A DNA stretch of 64,000 bases from Pictodentalium vernedei (taxonomy: Eukaryota; Mollusca; Scaphopoda; Dentaliida; Dentaliidae). The notes under the pieces are model-generated. The model did no database searches. It saw only the letters and a list, made by a program, of their open reading frames with translations, and had not been told where the DNA came from. Location of the stretch: NCBI GenBank assembly GCA_031216915.1, contig CM062292.1, forward strand, positions 68,870,790 through 68,934,789, written 5' to 3'. The position numbers were made by a program, and so were the translations under genes. Positions 30,765 through 42,143 of this stretch are shown piece after piece (the first letter of the stretch is position 1; the number at the start of each line of letters is the position of its first letter).

Positions 30765-33493
30765 TCCCTGAACAAACCTAAACTTCTGGAAAGAAGGTAC
30801 AGATCCCCGACCAACCACAATATTACGCGATACAAAACCTATTGCTAAATTTTTAATCAGCTTAAACGTAAACAAACAAAAAAGAATTATTATAGTCAAT
30901 TACTATTAGAAAATCAGGGTAACATTAAGAAAACATGGGAAATTCTCCGTAAAGCAATAAATAAGTCAAACCTTCCTCCTTCCCTACAATCATCATTTAT
31001 TGAAGATAACGTGGAGTTTAGTGACTCCATCCACATTGAGGAGAAATTCAACAGTTACTTCACCAATATTGGAAATCGAGTAATCAACAATATGCAAGCT
31101 CCACTCATCGATTCTCTGATTACCTGAAGAACGGTGCCTCCGATTCATTTTTCATATCACCTACAAGCATCGAAGAAGTCGTATCCTCCATAAAAAGCCT
31201 TTCCACAAAAACTTCGGCTGGGCAGGACAATATTTCTCCTAAACTACTTAAAGAAATTATACACGAAATAGTCGTTCCTTTAACCCATATTATAAATACG
31301 TCATTTTCGACTGGAATTGTCCCATCCAAAATGAAAATCGCAAGAGTAATACCAATTTTCAAATCTGGCGACAAGAAATCATTCGACAACTACCGTCCAA
31401 TAAGTATTCTTCCCTCGTTTTCAACAATCCTAGAGAAATTAATGCATAAAAGGCTAACAAATTTCTTAGATGACAACAACGTTATTTATAACTACCAGTT
31501 CGGATTCTGAAAGGGACATTCAACATTTCATCCAATAATGCATCTTATCAACCACGTTTCCATAATGAATAACAAAGCATCTAAAGACTGCACACTATCC
31601 ATGTTTTTAGATTTTTCTAAAGCCTTTGATACCATTGACCACGATATACTCGTTAGGAAACCCGAACATTACGGCATTGGAGGTATTGCTAATTCTTGGT
31701 TTCAGAACTACTTCTCTGGGAGGTTCCAATATGTGCGATTCACGGGTGAATCCTCTGACCAACTAAATATTACTACAGGGGTACCACAGAGTTCTGTACT
31801 TCGCCCTCTTTTATTTTTTTTCCTTTTTTATTTATTAATGACATTTGTGAGTCTACTGACATGAGCATCCTATCATTCGCGGATGACACAAGAGCTTATA
31901 AGTTTGGGAACGACCTCAATCTCCTGATGGAGATGGCCAACAAAAGTTATACTTCTTCACCCTCAAAACGACAACTATAAATACAACAACGCACAGCCCA
32001 AAATTTCCTTAAACAACTCAGACATAATATTTGCAGGTAATAATAGTCATGACAAATTCATAAAATTTCTGGTACTTAACCTGGACGAGAATCTTAAATT
32101 AAGTCAGCATGTATCTGCTCTCTGTACAAAGCTATCCAGGGCAATTTATATTCTGAGAAGAGCCAAAAATTTTCTGCCACTCGAGACATTACGTTCACTT
32201 TATTTCACCCTAATTAAAAGCCATTTAATTTATGGGATCCAAATATGGGGTAACACACCAGCAAACAAACAAATTCTGAAGTTGCAGAAAAAGGCTGTTC
32301 GTATCATAGCGAACAAAAAGTACAACTCACATACTTTTGAAAATTCTCAAATTTAACGATTTGTACAAGCTTCACTCACTTCTATTCATGCACGACTGGT
32401 CAGAATACAACCTCCCTTTCAGTTTTGAAACTACATTCCAAGTGTACTCAACCCCCTCAGGCACGAATACAAGGCAATGTGGAAACCTGAACACACATAA
32501 ACCACGTACCCAGTTCTCAGCCTCTCTTCCATATTTTTCTATTCCTAAAATGTGGAACGACCTTGATACAACGTTAAGAACCTCTAACCGCAGGTTATTA
32601 AAAAAAACATTAATTGATCAATTTTTAAACAATATAACGCCGATCTCAGCTGTTCCTACCAGAGATGTCCCGACTGCCTGCTGCCTAATAGTTAGTCTCC
32701 TGGGTTGTTATCGCCTTTTTTTCTCCTCGAGAGCTCAGGAACATATTACCTTGCCATTTACGGTTTTCCGATTATATATCACCTATTACCTTACTGGTCT
32801 ACTCAGCAAAAATATATTATTTCATTTATTCGGAAATATAGTCAATTAATTAATTGATTAATTGATTGATTATTTGATTACTTAATTGCCAACTGCCGCC
32901 TAATAAGTAGACTCTCGGGTCGTTATCGACTTCTTTTTCTCCTCGCGAGCTCAGGAACATATTCCCCTCCAATTTACGATTTACGGTTTTCCGATTATAC
33001 ATCACCCCATTACCTTACCTTACTGGTCTACTTGCAAAAATATATTATTATTATTTCATTTATTCAGAAACACTGTCAGTTTATTAATTGATTAACTAGT
33101 TAATTAGATGAATGCCCAATTGTTCAATTGACTGATCAACTGATTAACCAATTACTAGATTACTCATTCGATGGGCCAAATCAAAATAACGAATGATAGA
33201 ACATTCTGGAGTTTGATTCATGATGAAGAAAATTTTAACCAGTTCCAATCAACTCGATCTCAAAATAAAACTAACAACTATTTGCTGTCCAGATATAGCT
33301 TATTTAACCTTAACATTTGCCATTCTGTTCTTTTAATTCACATTATTAGATTGCCCAGGGGATGTCATGTCATTCCCCACAGTATACATCAGATTCTGTC
33401 TATGATTTTGTAACCTTGATGTTTTCGCCTCATGTTTGTATTTGTATGCTGTGAAATAAATTGAACTGAATTGAATTGAATTGAATTGAATTG
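30765..33493 (+). mobile_element. LINE, 5'-truncated, CR1/L2-like reverse transcriptase
   Basis: From about 30765 the frame matches the region before the reverse transcriptase (RSPTNHNITRYKT, YFTNIGNRV). The domain follows with SAGQDNISPKLLKEI, IPIFKSGDKKSFDNYRPIS, FLDFSKAFDTIDHDILVRK, ITTGVPQSSVLRPLLFF and an SILSFADDT segment, so the F-A-D-D catalytic motif is retained. The C-terminal region (32337-32849) has KLQKKAVRIIANKKYNSHT just before it and LPYFSIPKMWNDLDTTLR. The 3' end has (GAATT)n repeats at 33465-33493. A 200-bp piece of the 3' region is duplicated in tandem. Several stops and frame changes make it inactive. Confidence 0.88.
32680..33085. repeat. Tandem duplication in the LINE 3' region
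   Basis: About 200 bp with GCCTAATA, GTTATCGNCTT, GAGCTCAGGAACATATT, TTTACGGTTTTCCGATTAT and TTACTGGTCTAC occurs at 32680-32855 and 32886-33085, separated by (ATTG/ATTA) simple sequence. Confidence 0.85.
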
Positions 33494-33619
33494 CTGGGAA
33501 TGATCGCCTCTCACCTATTTGCCATTAAGTAGTTTTTTTTTCTCTTCTATTCTCCCTTATTGTATCGTTGGAAAGACGAATCACTAAGGGAGAAAATATG
33601 ACAACGAGGACAAGACGTA

Positions 33620-33876
33620 CAGTACGTGGAGAGTGTATTATCACTAAATCACCCGCAGAGTGGAGATTCCACCCAAGCAATAATTGCAAATCTGTCACAA
33701 AGCCTAACCAGCACAAGCAAAGTTTCAGCCAATGGACCTCCGGGTTAAACCCGGAGGTCCATTGGCTGAAACATTGCTTGTGTTTTTTGTCGATATGTAC
33801 AAAATTTGAAAGTTATAGCTCGGGTGATAACTCCACTCCGCGGGTGATTTAGTTACAATCCACTCTCCGCGTACTG
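33620..33876 (+). mobile_element. Mariner-like MITE D2 with palindromic core
   Basis: 257 bp flanked by TA. The ends are CAGTACGTGGAGAGTG and, inverted, CAGTACGCGGAGAGTG. The central hairpin has CCAATGGACCTCCGGGTT arms followed by GGCTGAAACATTGCTTGTG on the right, the same core as D1 despite unrelated ends. A second copy lies at 44150-44407. Confidence 0.88.
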
Positions 33877-34259
33877 TATTCCCTATAGGATAGTCTGAAT
33901 GACGTGAGTCCATTGAGGCCACTAGTCCAGTTTCCTCCCTGTAGGGCAGTTTGATTAGTTTATGCACGAGCACAGTAAAGCCTTCGGTTGGTTATTGATG
34001 TTCGTTTTTCTGGCTTGTCGTAAAAACCGGATCCGGATCGAAAACCGCTCACCCTACTGCGCGGTCATGATACAAATGTACCTGTAAATGATGAAAACCG
34101 TTTCAACCACCAATAAACTTAGCGTAGACATCCACTCGACCACCACTTATAACAATTTTGACAATTCTGAATATTTCCGGGCAGGCATATATCAACCAGG
34201 TAGACATAAGATTAATAGCAAAGACACATATTATGAACTCAACATCAAAAGATTAATTC

Positions 34260-34496
34260 TGAACCCTTTACCCAACGTAACGGCCAAAACCGTCCAGGGC
34301 TTTTCTCAAAATTCGCCAATTAATTTTCATTATTTTTCCGTTGTTTGTCTCAAAAACATAGGTTATGACCCATCGTTGGATAGAGCTCCAGACAACGAGG
34401 GGTCATAACCTATGTTTTTGAGACAAGAAATGAAAAAAATTAGTTATTCAAAACGTTTTTTGTGTCGTCAGCTTTTCATATTAGGTAAAGGGTTAA
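34260..34496 (-). mobile_element. TTAA MITE, type A, reverse orientation
   Basis: Left flank TGAA, right flank TTAA. The ends are CCCTTTACCCAACGTAACGG and, at the right, TTAGGTAAAGGG. The hairpin core is degraded at the centre (GATAGAGCTCCAGACAACGAG), but the CATAGGTTATGACCC arms are intact. Confidence 0.82.
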
Positions 34497-34720
34497 ATTG
34501 ATGACAGATCCTATTTACTCTTATTGTCTAAATATCACAGACTTTCTAGCTTCAAATTATTCCCATAATGCAACTTGAAATTTAACCAGTTCAGACTTGT
34601 TTGCCAGAGCTCAATGAGCTCTGCCAAACAAGATTAAATAGATTTGTTAAATTCCGCATTGCACTATGTGGAAAACGTTGTTGCTTGAAATGTCGGTGTT
34701 TGAACATCAGTGTGCCAATG
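34493..34720 (+). mobile_element. TTAA MITE, third family, diverged copy
   Basis: The central hairpin CTTGTTTGCCAGAGCTCAA and its complement match the core at 42333-42546. So do the flanks CCGCATTGCACTATG and TTTGAACATCAGTGTG. The terminal repeats are eroded. It directly adjoins the type A copy at its left TTAA. Confidence 0.6.
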
Positions 34721-35039
34721 ATAGACGAGGGATATTGGCCACCGCCCCCTTGGAATAAGGGATGACGGGGGTCTTGATCGGTTCCGTGTGAGATATTTGT
34801 TGATCTTCAGATATGAAAATATCCAAACCCTTGACGCTGGATCTTTTGGAGAGCTTGTATCTGACACAAAAACTCTTCCTGTTTTACGTTAATAAAAGTT
34901 CAACTGGTCGCTTGTACTGGAAATACGGATGTGTTACTAGAGGGAATTAATAGAGCATCATAAAAAATACTCCGGTATCCTTTAAAAGTACCCGGACTCC
35001 AAAGAATAAAAATGAGAAGATTTTTCTTCAACAGTTTGC

Positions 35040-35066
35040 CCCCCCCCCCCCCCCCCCCCCCCCCCC
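35040..35066. repeat. Poly(C) tract
   Basis: About 27 consecutive C residues, the longest uninterrupted C run in the window. Confidence 0.95.
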
Positions 35067-35428
35067 GGCCCTCCGAGCCAAGGACCCATGGACTTACTCG
35101 ACCATCTCTCCACGAGTGAGCGCCGCCACTGCTGTGTGTGCAGGTTTAAGTACTTGTTCTGAGAAATTCGGATATAAATTATTGGAGGATAACGGCTTCA
35201 TAATGATGGTATTAGAAATTGCCTACACCACAGGGTCTCCCAAAATAGTGAAGTGGGCCAATAGCCATTCCAAACTTTAGGCAGACGACACCTGACTGGA
35301 AAAACCTGCTCGACCACAAGCCTTGGGCAATATGTGATGTTCAGTTAATTCACTCGTATTTTCCAGGTTGTACAAGATAATACCCCGAGGCCCGAAAACA
35401 TAGTAGAGTGATCTTTCCCAGATACTTA

Positions 35429-35684
35429 CAATACAGATGCCGTGGAGTCGTCGTTATCCACGCGTGGGCAGTGATATCCAAGCTTGCGTTTACCAGGTAA
35501 TAAAATGCATCAGCAAGAATATTTTAATTAATGAAGCACCGGGTTGTACCCGGTGCTTCATTAATTAAATTTTTTATGGTTATTCCTGTCATTAGTGTTT
35601 GAAATCTTATATTATTGCGTCCGTGGAAATATTGCCCACCCGTGGAAAGTGACCAGTCCACGGCGGCCGTACTGTACTGAAGTA
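35429..35684 (-). mobile_element. Mariner-like MITE E with palindromic core, full-length
   Basis: 256 bp flanked by TA on both sides. The terminal inverted repeats of about 60 nt are imperfect (CAGTACGGCCGCCGTGGAC at one end, CAATACAGATGCCGTGGA at the other). The central hairpin has TTAATTAATGAAGCACCGGG arms. It sits about 50 bp from the splice donor of the PAN-like exon, within its intron. Confidence 0.85.
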
Positions 35685-35730
35685 CTGTACTTATTGTTCT
35701 TTAGAAAACATACTGAATCATTATACTTAC

Positions 35731-36013
35731 CGAACTTTGGTCCGTAACCAAGACTTTTCGGTTCCTGATTTCCAGCTGCTTTCGTGCAATTTCCATCTGT
35801 TTTATCAAACGAGAAGGTAGTGCACTGGAGATCATTCCGGCAATTTTCTGCGCATTCCAGCTTGGAACGTAAAATGACTGTGCTTTGCATATTCTCGCCG
35901 TAAAGTAAGGGTAACTGATAACCCTTGTAGAAAGGATGAACGTTTATGCTACCAGTACATTCCTTATATACAACACCCGAAATCTGTATCCAAAGAAAGA
36001 ACAAAAGTTGCAT
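35731..36013 (-). CDS. First coding exon of a secreted PAN/apple-domain-like gene
   Basis: The ATG at 36013 has a purine at -3 and begins a signal peptide (MQLLFFLWIQISGVVYKEC, hydrophobic from residue 3 to about 15). About 75 residues follow with cysteines at positions 19, 54, 58, 64 and 76. The segment LECAENCRNDLQCTTFSFD resembles the C-x3-C-x5-C-x2-F core of PAN/apple domains, which mediate protein or sugar binding in extracellular proteins. The exon ends at a strong donor (CCAAAGTTCG/GTAAGTATAA) in phase 1. In-frame sequence continues upstream to 36073 but starts with GTG. The next exon is not identified and may lie beyond inserted MITEs. This is the best host-gene candidate in the window; a processed relic is unlikely because the donor is intact. 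Confidence 0.65.
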
Positions 36014-36191
36014 CGTCTTGTTTGAAAAAAGCTGGCGCAATCTCAATAGCAACCCATCCGTCGTAACTGACACCAGCAGTCAATTTTTATCGTATTCTAG
36101 TTTTGTGTTATACGAACCAATAATACACGCATATCGGGTAGAATTCATGGACCACAATGACAAGCGATCAATTTGTGGCCGATGCAATCAG

Positions 36192-36199
36192 TATTTATA
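36192..36199 (-). promoter_or_regulatory. Possible TATA box for the PAN-like gene
   Basis: TATAAATA on the minus strand about 180 bp upstream of the ATG at 36013. Transcription would start near 36160-36170 and give a 5' leader of about 150 nt. This rests on motif and position only. Confidence 0.35.
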
Positions 36200-36349
36200 A
36201 AGACACATACCTTCAGTTTTATGACTTAACACTCATCCGGTTGAATCCAGAGAAAGTGATACAATAAGCATCACATGGCGTTTGTTGACTTTTTCTTTTT
36301 GTGCATCTTAAGCTACATAGTTATTTTATTATTGGAACGAGATCTGGAC

Positions 36350-36600
36350 ATTCGGTGTATTTGACCTTTTGGAATAGTGGACTTTCGGAGTATTGATCAT
36401 CGTAATGTCGGACCTTCTGTGTTTTGGGTCGCCGGAGTATCAGACCTTCTGAGTACTGGGCTGTCGAAACGTCGGACCTTCTGGGTATATCGGAGTATTG
36501 GACTATGGGGATACCAGACCTTCAGAATATTGAGCGTTCAGTATATTGGCCGTTCTCTGGAGTAATGGATCTTCGGAGTAATGGATCTTCGAGATGAAGG
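36350..36600. repeat. Diverged minisatellite
   Basis: About a dozen imperfect units of 18-21 bp resembling GGACCTTCTGNGTATTGG or CGGAGTATTGGAC, decaying at both ends. Confidence 0.75.
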
Positions 36601-36717
36601 GCCGATGCAATTTCAAAAGGACTTGTGTGAAATATCATTAAAAGTTGACGTTTCAAAACATCCAATTTTTGCTTCGTCTCCAGCAGCGATGTTTTTTCAT
36701 ACACTCTGAAATCTGTT

Positions 36718-36975
36718 GGGTTATTTTTTTATTCATTGGGATTTAACGACACTTTCGACAACCAGAGTCACCTCATGTCGGGCAGTTTCCCGGGTGGAGG
36801 AAGCCGGAGTACCCGGAGATGACCAGGCGAGCATCTGTCAGACTCCCCAACATACTAACTCCACACTAGCAGGTTTAGCATTGGTTAAAGACAAGTGCAC
36901 CATCGACGCGCAGTACGCCTTAATACACAGCGCCCCTGTGACCCCACCTGGGCAATCAGGAGTAAGTGCCATCTG
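36718..36975 (-). mobile_element. SINE tail fragment (shared-tail family)
   Basis: On the minus strand it contains GCGTACTGCGCGTCGATGG, CTTTAACCAATGCTAAACC, TGTTGGGGAGTCTGACAG, GGGTACTCCGGCTTCCTCC and an A-rich end AATAAAAAAATAA. The head is absent. Confidence 0.8.
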
Positions 36976-37084
36976 CTATCACAATGTTTGAGAACATTCA
37001 TACATCTTAGAAGCTTGTTCTTAGGGCACCGCGAATCTCACATTTCGAGTCGATCCGAAACCCGAATCAGATGAAGCCAATGAT

Positions 37085-37225
37085 ATTTTGAATCGAATCT
37101 AATCTCTAATCGAAGCTCGAATCGAATCTCGAATCGATTCTCGAATTGAATCTCGAATCGAATCTCGAATAGAATCTCGAATCGAATCTCGAATCGAATC
37201 TTGGATCAAATCGAATCTCCAATCG
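37085..37225. repeat. Short tandem repeat (GAATCTC/GAATCGA units)
   Basis: Around a dozen 10- to 16-bp units of the type CGAATCGAATCTCGAAT. The DSRFDSRF-type ORF through it is an artefact. Confidence 0.85.
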
Positions 37226-37555
37226 AATAGCACCACTTTTGAAACTAAAGATATTGCTCAAGGGTTGAATTAAAAAGCGACCTGTCTGTTTGGTTTGGTA
37301 TGTCAATCAAAAAGAGGAATATTCTGAAAATGGATCAAAGTAGTTTCGGCAACGATATCTCCATGAAGTCTACTACCACCAGGAACCCAAAAGCAGGCTT
37401 GATGACAGAAGTGTTCAAGATGAGACTTTGAGAATATCTCCACGATTCGAATGTTTCCAAATAGGCAGGTCTTGAATCTAATAACCGGGTTGATTTTGAA
37501 TCGAATTGAAGTTAAAAGCTTCGCAGGGCTCTGCATGTACTGGGAAGGTTTGATA

Positions 37556-37720
37556 CATATATGTTATCACCATTATGTGTTGATCGATATACCTGTATCA
37601 AGCCGAGATGGTGTTCATATTAGGTATTGCGGCGGGCCCTTTCGGGCAAGTCGCGATACATACCAAGAACACCATCGAGGCTTGATACACGTTTCTTGAT
37701 CAATACATAGTGGTGATGAC
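37556..37720. repeat. Long interrupted hairpin
   Basis: Nested arms: ATCACCATTATGTGTTGATC with its complement, then CTGTATCAAGCCGAGATGG with its complement, around TTGCGGCGGGCCCTTTCGGG. Probably an unclassified palindromic MITE. Confidence 0.7.
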
Positions 37721-38123
37721 AAATTTATCTTACAATATTTGTCCGTTTCTTCACTTGTTCGCATATATTTTGACAACCATTCAGCATCATGAATTGTTTT
37801 TTTTGTGAATGAAGATCATCATGATAGGAATATATTCTTGAGCTGTGCATGACGTAAGCCCCATTGATTGTTCCACTTGTACTGTAACAGCCGAAGTTTA
37901 TAGTAGTGTTTTGGCTGAGTATTTCTTTGTTTCATTTTTCAGCTTTAACGCATGGTAGGTCCATAAAATATAAACACGGTAAACATTGAACAAGTCTAAT
38001 TTATTCCGCTTAGTTGGTGATTTATTTGTCATGTAATTACTGTTTTCAAAACGGAGACCTCAACATGAGTAATCAGCTTTTGATGAGTGTGGGTACAGGT
38101 TTTATTTTTATGAATAGAAGGAT
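37721..38123. other. Stretch without a recognised gene
   Basis: AT-rich spacer before the hAT element. No coding or repeat signal was assigned. Confidence 0.4.
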
Positions 38124-38131
38124 CGCACATG

Positions 38132-38830
38132 CAGGGATGTGGCTAGAGGTTTCCGATTGGGGGTGGGGGTGTAGGGTAGTGAATGTCCAACTAGGGGAGG
38201 GAGCAGGAGAAAAAACGGAGAAAAAATTGAAAATGAAGCCATGAAAAGGGGCATAAAATTGATTCTAGTAACCGAAATGCCAACACATTTATGATAGAAT
38301 TATCAGGTTCTTATTATTTGGTACTAGTCTGGAACTGAATATGTGCTAAACAAATGCTCAAGCTGAGAACATTGAGCAATTCACACTCTCCTAACATTAA
38401 ATCAGATCTTATGCAGGAAAGACAAATTTTCGATGTTTCATCATTTTGTAACTGTGAATGATGGAATTAACTCAGGATACGATTTTACATTATGCAATTC
38501 TCTTGAAGTGCATTTCGATGATTTTTTTTATTACGATAAGTAAACGTACTATAGAAATCTCGTACCAAATGATATCATGCATACTTATGAAGCTCGATAT
38601 TGCGCACACTGTAGTTTTAAATAGTAACAGTTGGAATTTTTGCCGATTGGAAACCGAGTTAGAATTTCGGGAACTAAAGGAGACATCAGCATCGTCAAAG
38701 AAGCTCTAAAATCCGGATAGATGGAATTTCCAACTACTCATGACTTGCCCTCCGAATTTCCAGTTATAGTAAATTTGGGCAAGATTGGGGGTTGACACCC
38801 CCACCACATCCGCCTGTCGCCACGTCCCTG
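38132..38830. mobile_element. hAT-type non-autonomous element
   Basis: 699 bp. The ends are CAGGGATGTGGCTAGAGG and, inverted, CAGGGACGTGGCGACAGG. The flanks CGCACATG and TGCACATG form an 8-bp duplication with one change. It contains TGGAATTTCCAACTACT-like sequence also seen in 14796-15528, so the two are related. Confidence 0.87.
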
Positions 38831-39143
38831 TGCACATGCTCAAAGAAGTTATTGTGGATGGTACCAAAATATTGAATCCAACACCAACGATGATGAGTTT
38901 CAATTTTTTTTTTCCATTTTTCTTAATGTGATAAAAAACTACTCGTCCCTTGAAAATAAAACACATTTGGTTTAGTTCATTGGTTGGGCTTCCATATATC
39001 TCCTGCACAATTTCAATTTCAGCCATCAACTTAGCTCGGAGAATATCCTTGTCAACCCATTTGTTGTTTGAGTTGCATTAATATACTGCACAAAAGTATA
39101 TAAAAGCTAGTAAAAGCAAAATTGCGCGTGAAAGCTAATTCAA

Positions 39144-39361
39144 TTAACCCTTTGAACCCTAGTGGTATCTTCCATGTCAGTTCAATAGCAGCAGTTGGAA
39201 GAGTCCATATTTATTATTTGGGGTTAGACCTTAGGGCTGCACGTTGAAAATATTGATTGGTCTCCACCACACATTTACCTTGTAGCCATCCCACTTAATG
39301 ACATCATGACGTAGCATGTGACCCGGCAGGAAAAGTGGTCCTCTGGGGTTGAAAGGGTTAA
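39144..39361 (+). mobile_element. TTAA MITE, second family (AGTGGTATCTTCC), complete
   Basis: TTAA CCCTTTGAACCCTAGTGG at the left and GGGGTTGAAAGGG TTAA at the right. The interior has CTTCCATGTCAGTTCAATAG and GCTGCACGTTGAAAATATTG. In this copy one hairpin arm is shortened. Confidence 0.82.
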
Positions 39362-39420
39362 TGAAAGATCCTTTCTGACAAATTCTTTGACGAGTGTCCG
39401 TAGTATCACGCGTCACATGC

Positions 39421-40076
39421 AGTTAGGAACGTAGCTAAAGGCGGGGTTGGGGGGGGGGGGGGGTGGTCAACTATGAACCAAAATTTCGATGATGTGAATT
39501 CCAAAAGTTTGAAATTCAATAATATCAATTTAATTTGCTCTTGTCATATTTTTTTTTCGGCCAGAACCAAAGTGATTTTCCAATTTACAATCAAATTTTC
39601 CGACTTTTCCAATCAGTTGACAAAATTTACCGAAGTTGCGACTCCAGTCTTGGACTGGTCCAATTTTTCAGATTCATCGTTTCGTTTTTCCGACTCAGGG
39701 TAGTCAGTTGGAAGGAGTAGATATTGGCTGAACAGCTGGCAATCTATAGTCCTTGTGTAGCCTGGTCAGTGTAGAGGAAGACTCATGGACCTACCTGGGG
39801 AAATGCATTTTTCTTGTGGATAAAATGACTAGATTTAAGCCCAAAGGAAGCCTCAATCTCGTTCTCAGTAGTTCAAATATTAAAACATTTTCTCCGGGGG
39901 AGCCTCCGCCCCCGGATCTCCACCATCTAGAAGGAGAAACACCCTCTCGAACTCTCCCCAAACCTGCCTACGCCCCTCGGGACATGCGTACGGCATGTCT
40001 TGCAGGAACCCCAACCCCAAGTTAGAAATCTAATTAATCGCACCTCATTGAAGACCCTCTTGCTGTGTTCCTAACT
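39421..40076. mobile_element. Putative hAT-like repeat with AGTTAGGAAC ends
   Basis: 656 bp between AGTTAGGAAC and its exact complement. The flanks TCACATGC and TCAGAGGC agree at six of eight positions. The interior includes a poly(G) run (39447-39462) and a CTCCGGGGGAGCCTCCGCCC segment. The call rests on the short termini. Confidence 0.45.
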
Positions 40077-40269
40077 TCAGAGGCGGTCGGTATCCAACAA
40101 CTCCATTTTTACTTTTCTGCGTCTGAAGTGTTCATCTCTTACTTGTAATTCACATGTGTCTCATATTGTGAATGAGAGTTTGTACTTGGTCCTGCTCAAT
40201 TTGGTCCGTTCGTGGACAAGAACTTTACACCAAAATGTCTAGGCATCCCCCTTACGCACATAACGGCTT

Positions 40270-40915
40270 GATATATAGAATATACCCACAGTAGCTTGGT
40301 GTACCAAATGTTCACCACGAGCGGTGAAGTGGTGTTAACCGTGAGCCTTTGGCGCGCGGTTAACACAACTTCACCACGAGTGGTGAACATTTGGTTCACC
40401 AAGCTACTTTGATCATCGGGTTATTAAGAGTTTAAATGTATGCTAGACGTACACATGTGTGAATCTGTTTTTGTTTACATGAGCGCCGGTGGGCGGTACT
40501 TTCGCTCTCAATTATATCGCCGAAACGAAATAGAAAAAAAACCCGCGCAAATCGCGGGGTCTTGTTCATTTTAATAAGATAATAATATACTTTTTCGAGA
40601 CAGGGGTGTTTTATTAACATGAGACAAGACATGTTTGTTAATTTTTGGCATCTTATGAGGCAAACCCATTTAAAAACGTAATAAATAATTGCCACATTCA
40701 TTTCACCCTTCGCGAGGCGGTGTGCGGTAAATTTCGACAAGTTTGCATTCAGGTCGACGTCACCAAAGGTCAACTTGCATGTAATTCTAGGGTAGGTGTA
40801 ACATTTAACTACTGAAATAATTCCATTGCTGACGTGTTCACCACAGTTCGTGAGTAAAGCTAAAAGGTACGTCATAGGCTTTTTGTATATAATAGAATAG
40901 GTATCCAGGGTGTAA
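40270..40915 (+). repeat. Repeat G, copy 2, with 5' hairpin
   Basis: Same order and orientation as 18385-19060. The hairpin at 40282-40411 contains CCAAATGTTCACCACGAG arms. The body includes GGTGGGCGGTACTTTCGCT, ATTGCCACATTCATTTCACC and GACGTCACCAAAGG. Similarity to copy 1 ends near ATAATAGAATAGG. Confidence 0.75.
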
Positions 40916-41541
40916 AATGCACGAAGACACAGGCTGGCATTGTATAGACGTATAGAATTATAGTTTCTTGCGTTTCGCAGAATAGCATGAAACTGTTGTC
41001 TTGAAGGTTAAAGGTAATTGCTGGTTGTAGGGTCAACGTAAAGTTGAGTCACGTGACTTCGTGTTCAATTCTAGTCATGGTCAGTGATTGTATAGAAAAT
41101 CAGTTCTTGCGAGTCCGCGATCACGAACGGTCAACTTTCTAACATGCTATAACAGTAGAGTTATGTCATATTAACATTTGGTGTGCTAAATACGTGTTAT
41201 ATGTAACACGTAATAGTATTTTAAGACTGATATTTTCGTATATGTAATAGTACATACAGATGAGGTCTGACATCTGCCCAGGGAAATAAATGATGGTAGC
41301 ATGTCTTTCAGCGCACGTTTCCAAAATTTTTTATTAAAAAAAAAAAAAATTCTGGTTTTTCGTGAACGGCCATCATTTCAGTGAAGGGGTAATTGTAGGT
41401 GAACTTGTTATAAGGCACACGTACCTCTGTCCATCTTGTATTAAAGCTCGCATCGGCAGTTATGAACTTTGTTTCTGTTTTATTACCGAATATCGTTTAG
41501 ACGTACACAGAAGTCGATCAATAAACAGATCTAACGACAAA

Positions 41542-41688
41542 ATGCACGGAAATGTCATACCAATACATGTGGCTAGTCAATTTGTGATTTTCAAAACACT
41601 ATCCCTGGCCTTCTTATTGACCTCTGCGGCGGTCAAGTGTGCACGCAGGCCAACTTCAAAATTAAACATTTTCTTGTGGAACTATTAG
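41542..41688 (+). CDS. Short ORF with signal-peptide-like start
   Basis: 48 codons from an ATG with A at -3. Residues 13-33 are hydrophobic (FVIFKTLSLAFLLTSAAVKC), as in a secreted precursor, and are followed by a basic ARRPTSK segment. There is no family match from memory and no confirmed splice sites. It could be chance. Confidence 0.2.
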   Translation: MHGNVIPIHVASQFVIFKTLSLAFLLTSAAVKCARRPTSKLNIFLWNY

Positions 41689-41837
41689 GATTTTGTCTTA
41701 CAGTTCACAAAACATTCGGCCAAATATACATGAGAAAACGTTGGGGAGACTGGGATAGTTCAAACATTTTTGTTTTGTATATTATAATTTATCTTACAAT
41801 CAACATGTATTTTGTCTGTATTAACTCCGCAACTGTC

Positions 41838-42143
41838 GTGTATCCGACCCCCTGAAACAGATGTGTGTATCAAGGGGTCGGATACAAGCACGTTCCTTTC
41901 GCGTGAGTTCCATTTTTTTCTTTTTGTTCATCCGGTACGAATAAATAGTTCGTTATATATTCGTCTACACTCTTGACTTATCCCCAATATATTGTAAAAT
42001 AAAATGATTATTTCCATTATGTGGATGCACAAAATATGTATCCGAGTCTCGCTCTGGGTTCTAAGGGTAGATCACGACTCGTCTTCGACACGGAGCTCGA
42101 CTCGGATACATATTTTGTGCATCCACATAAAAGTAATAATCTC
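41838..42143. repeat. Two hairpins
   Basis: The first (41838-41886) has arms GTATCCGACCCC and its complement. The second (42004-42143) has arms of about 45 nt: GATTATT, then TATGTGGATGCACAAAATATG and TATCCGAGTC, with complements. Confidence 0.75.

Noticed and set aside
37106-37306. Protein with DSRFDSRF repeats
   Set aside because: Arises from the short GAATCTC/GAATCGA tandem repeat.
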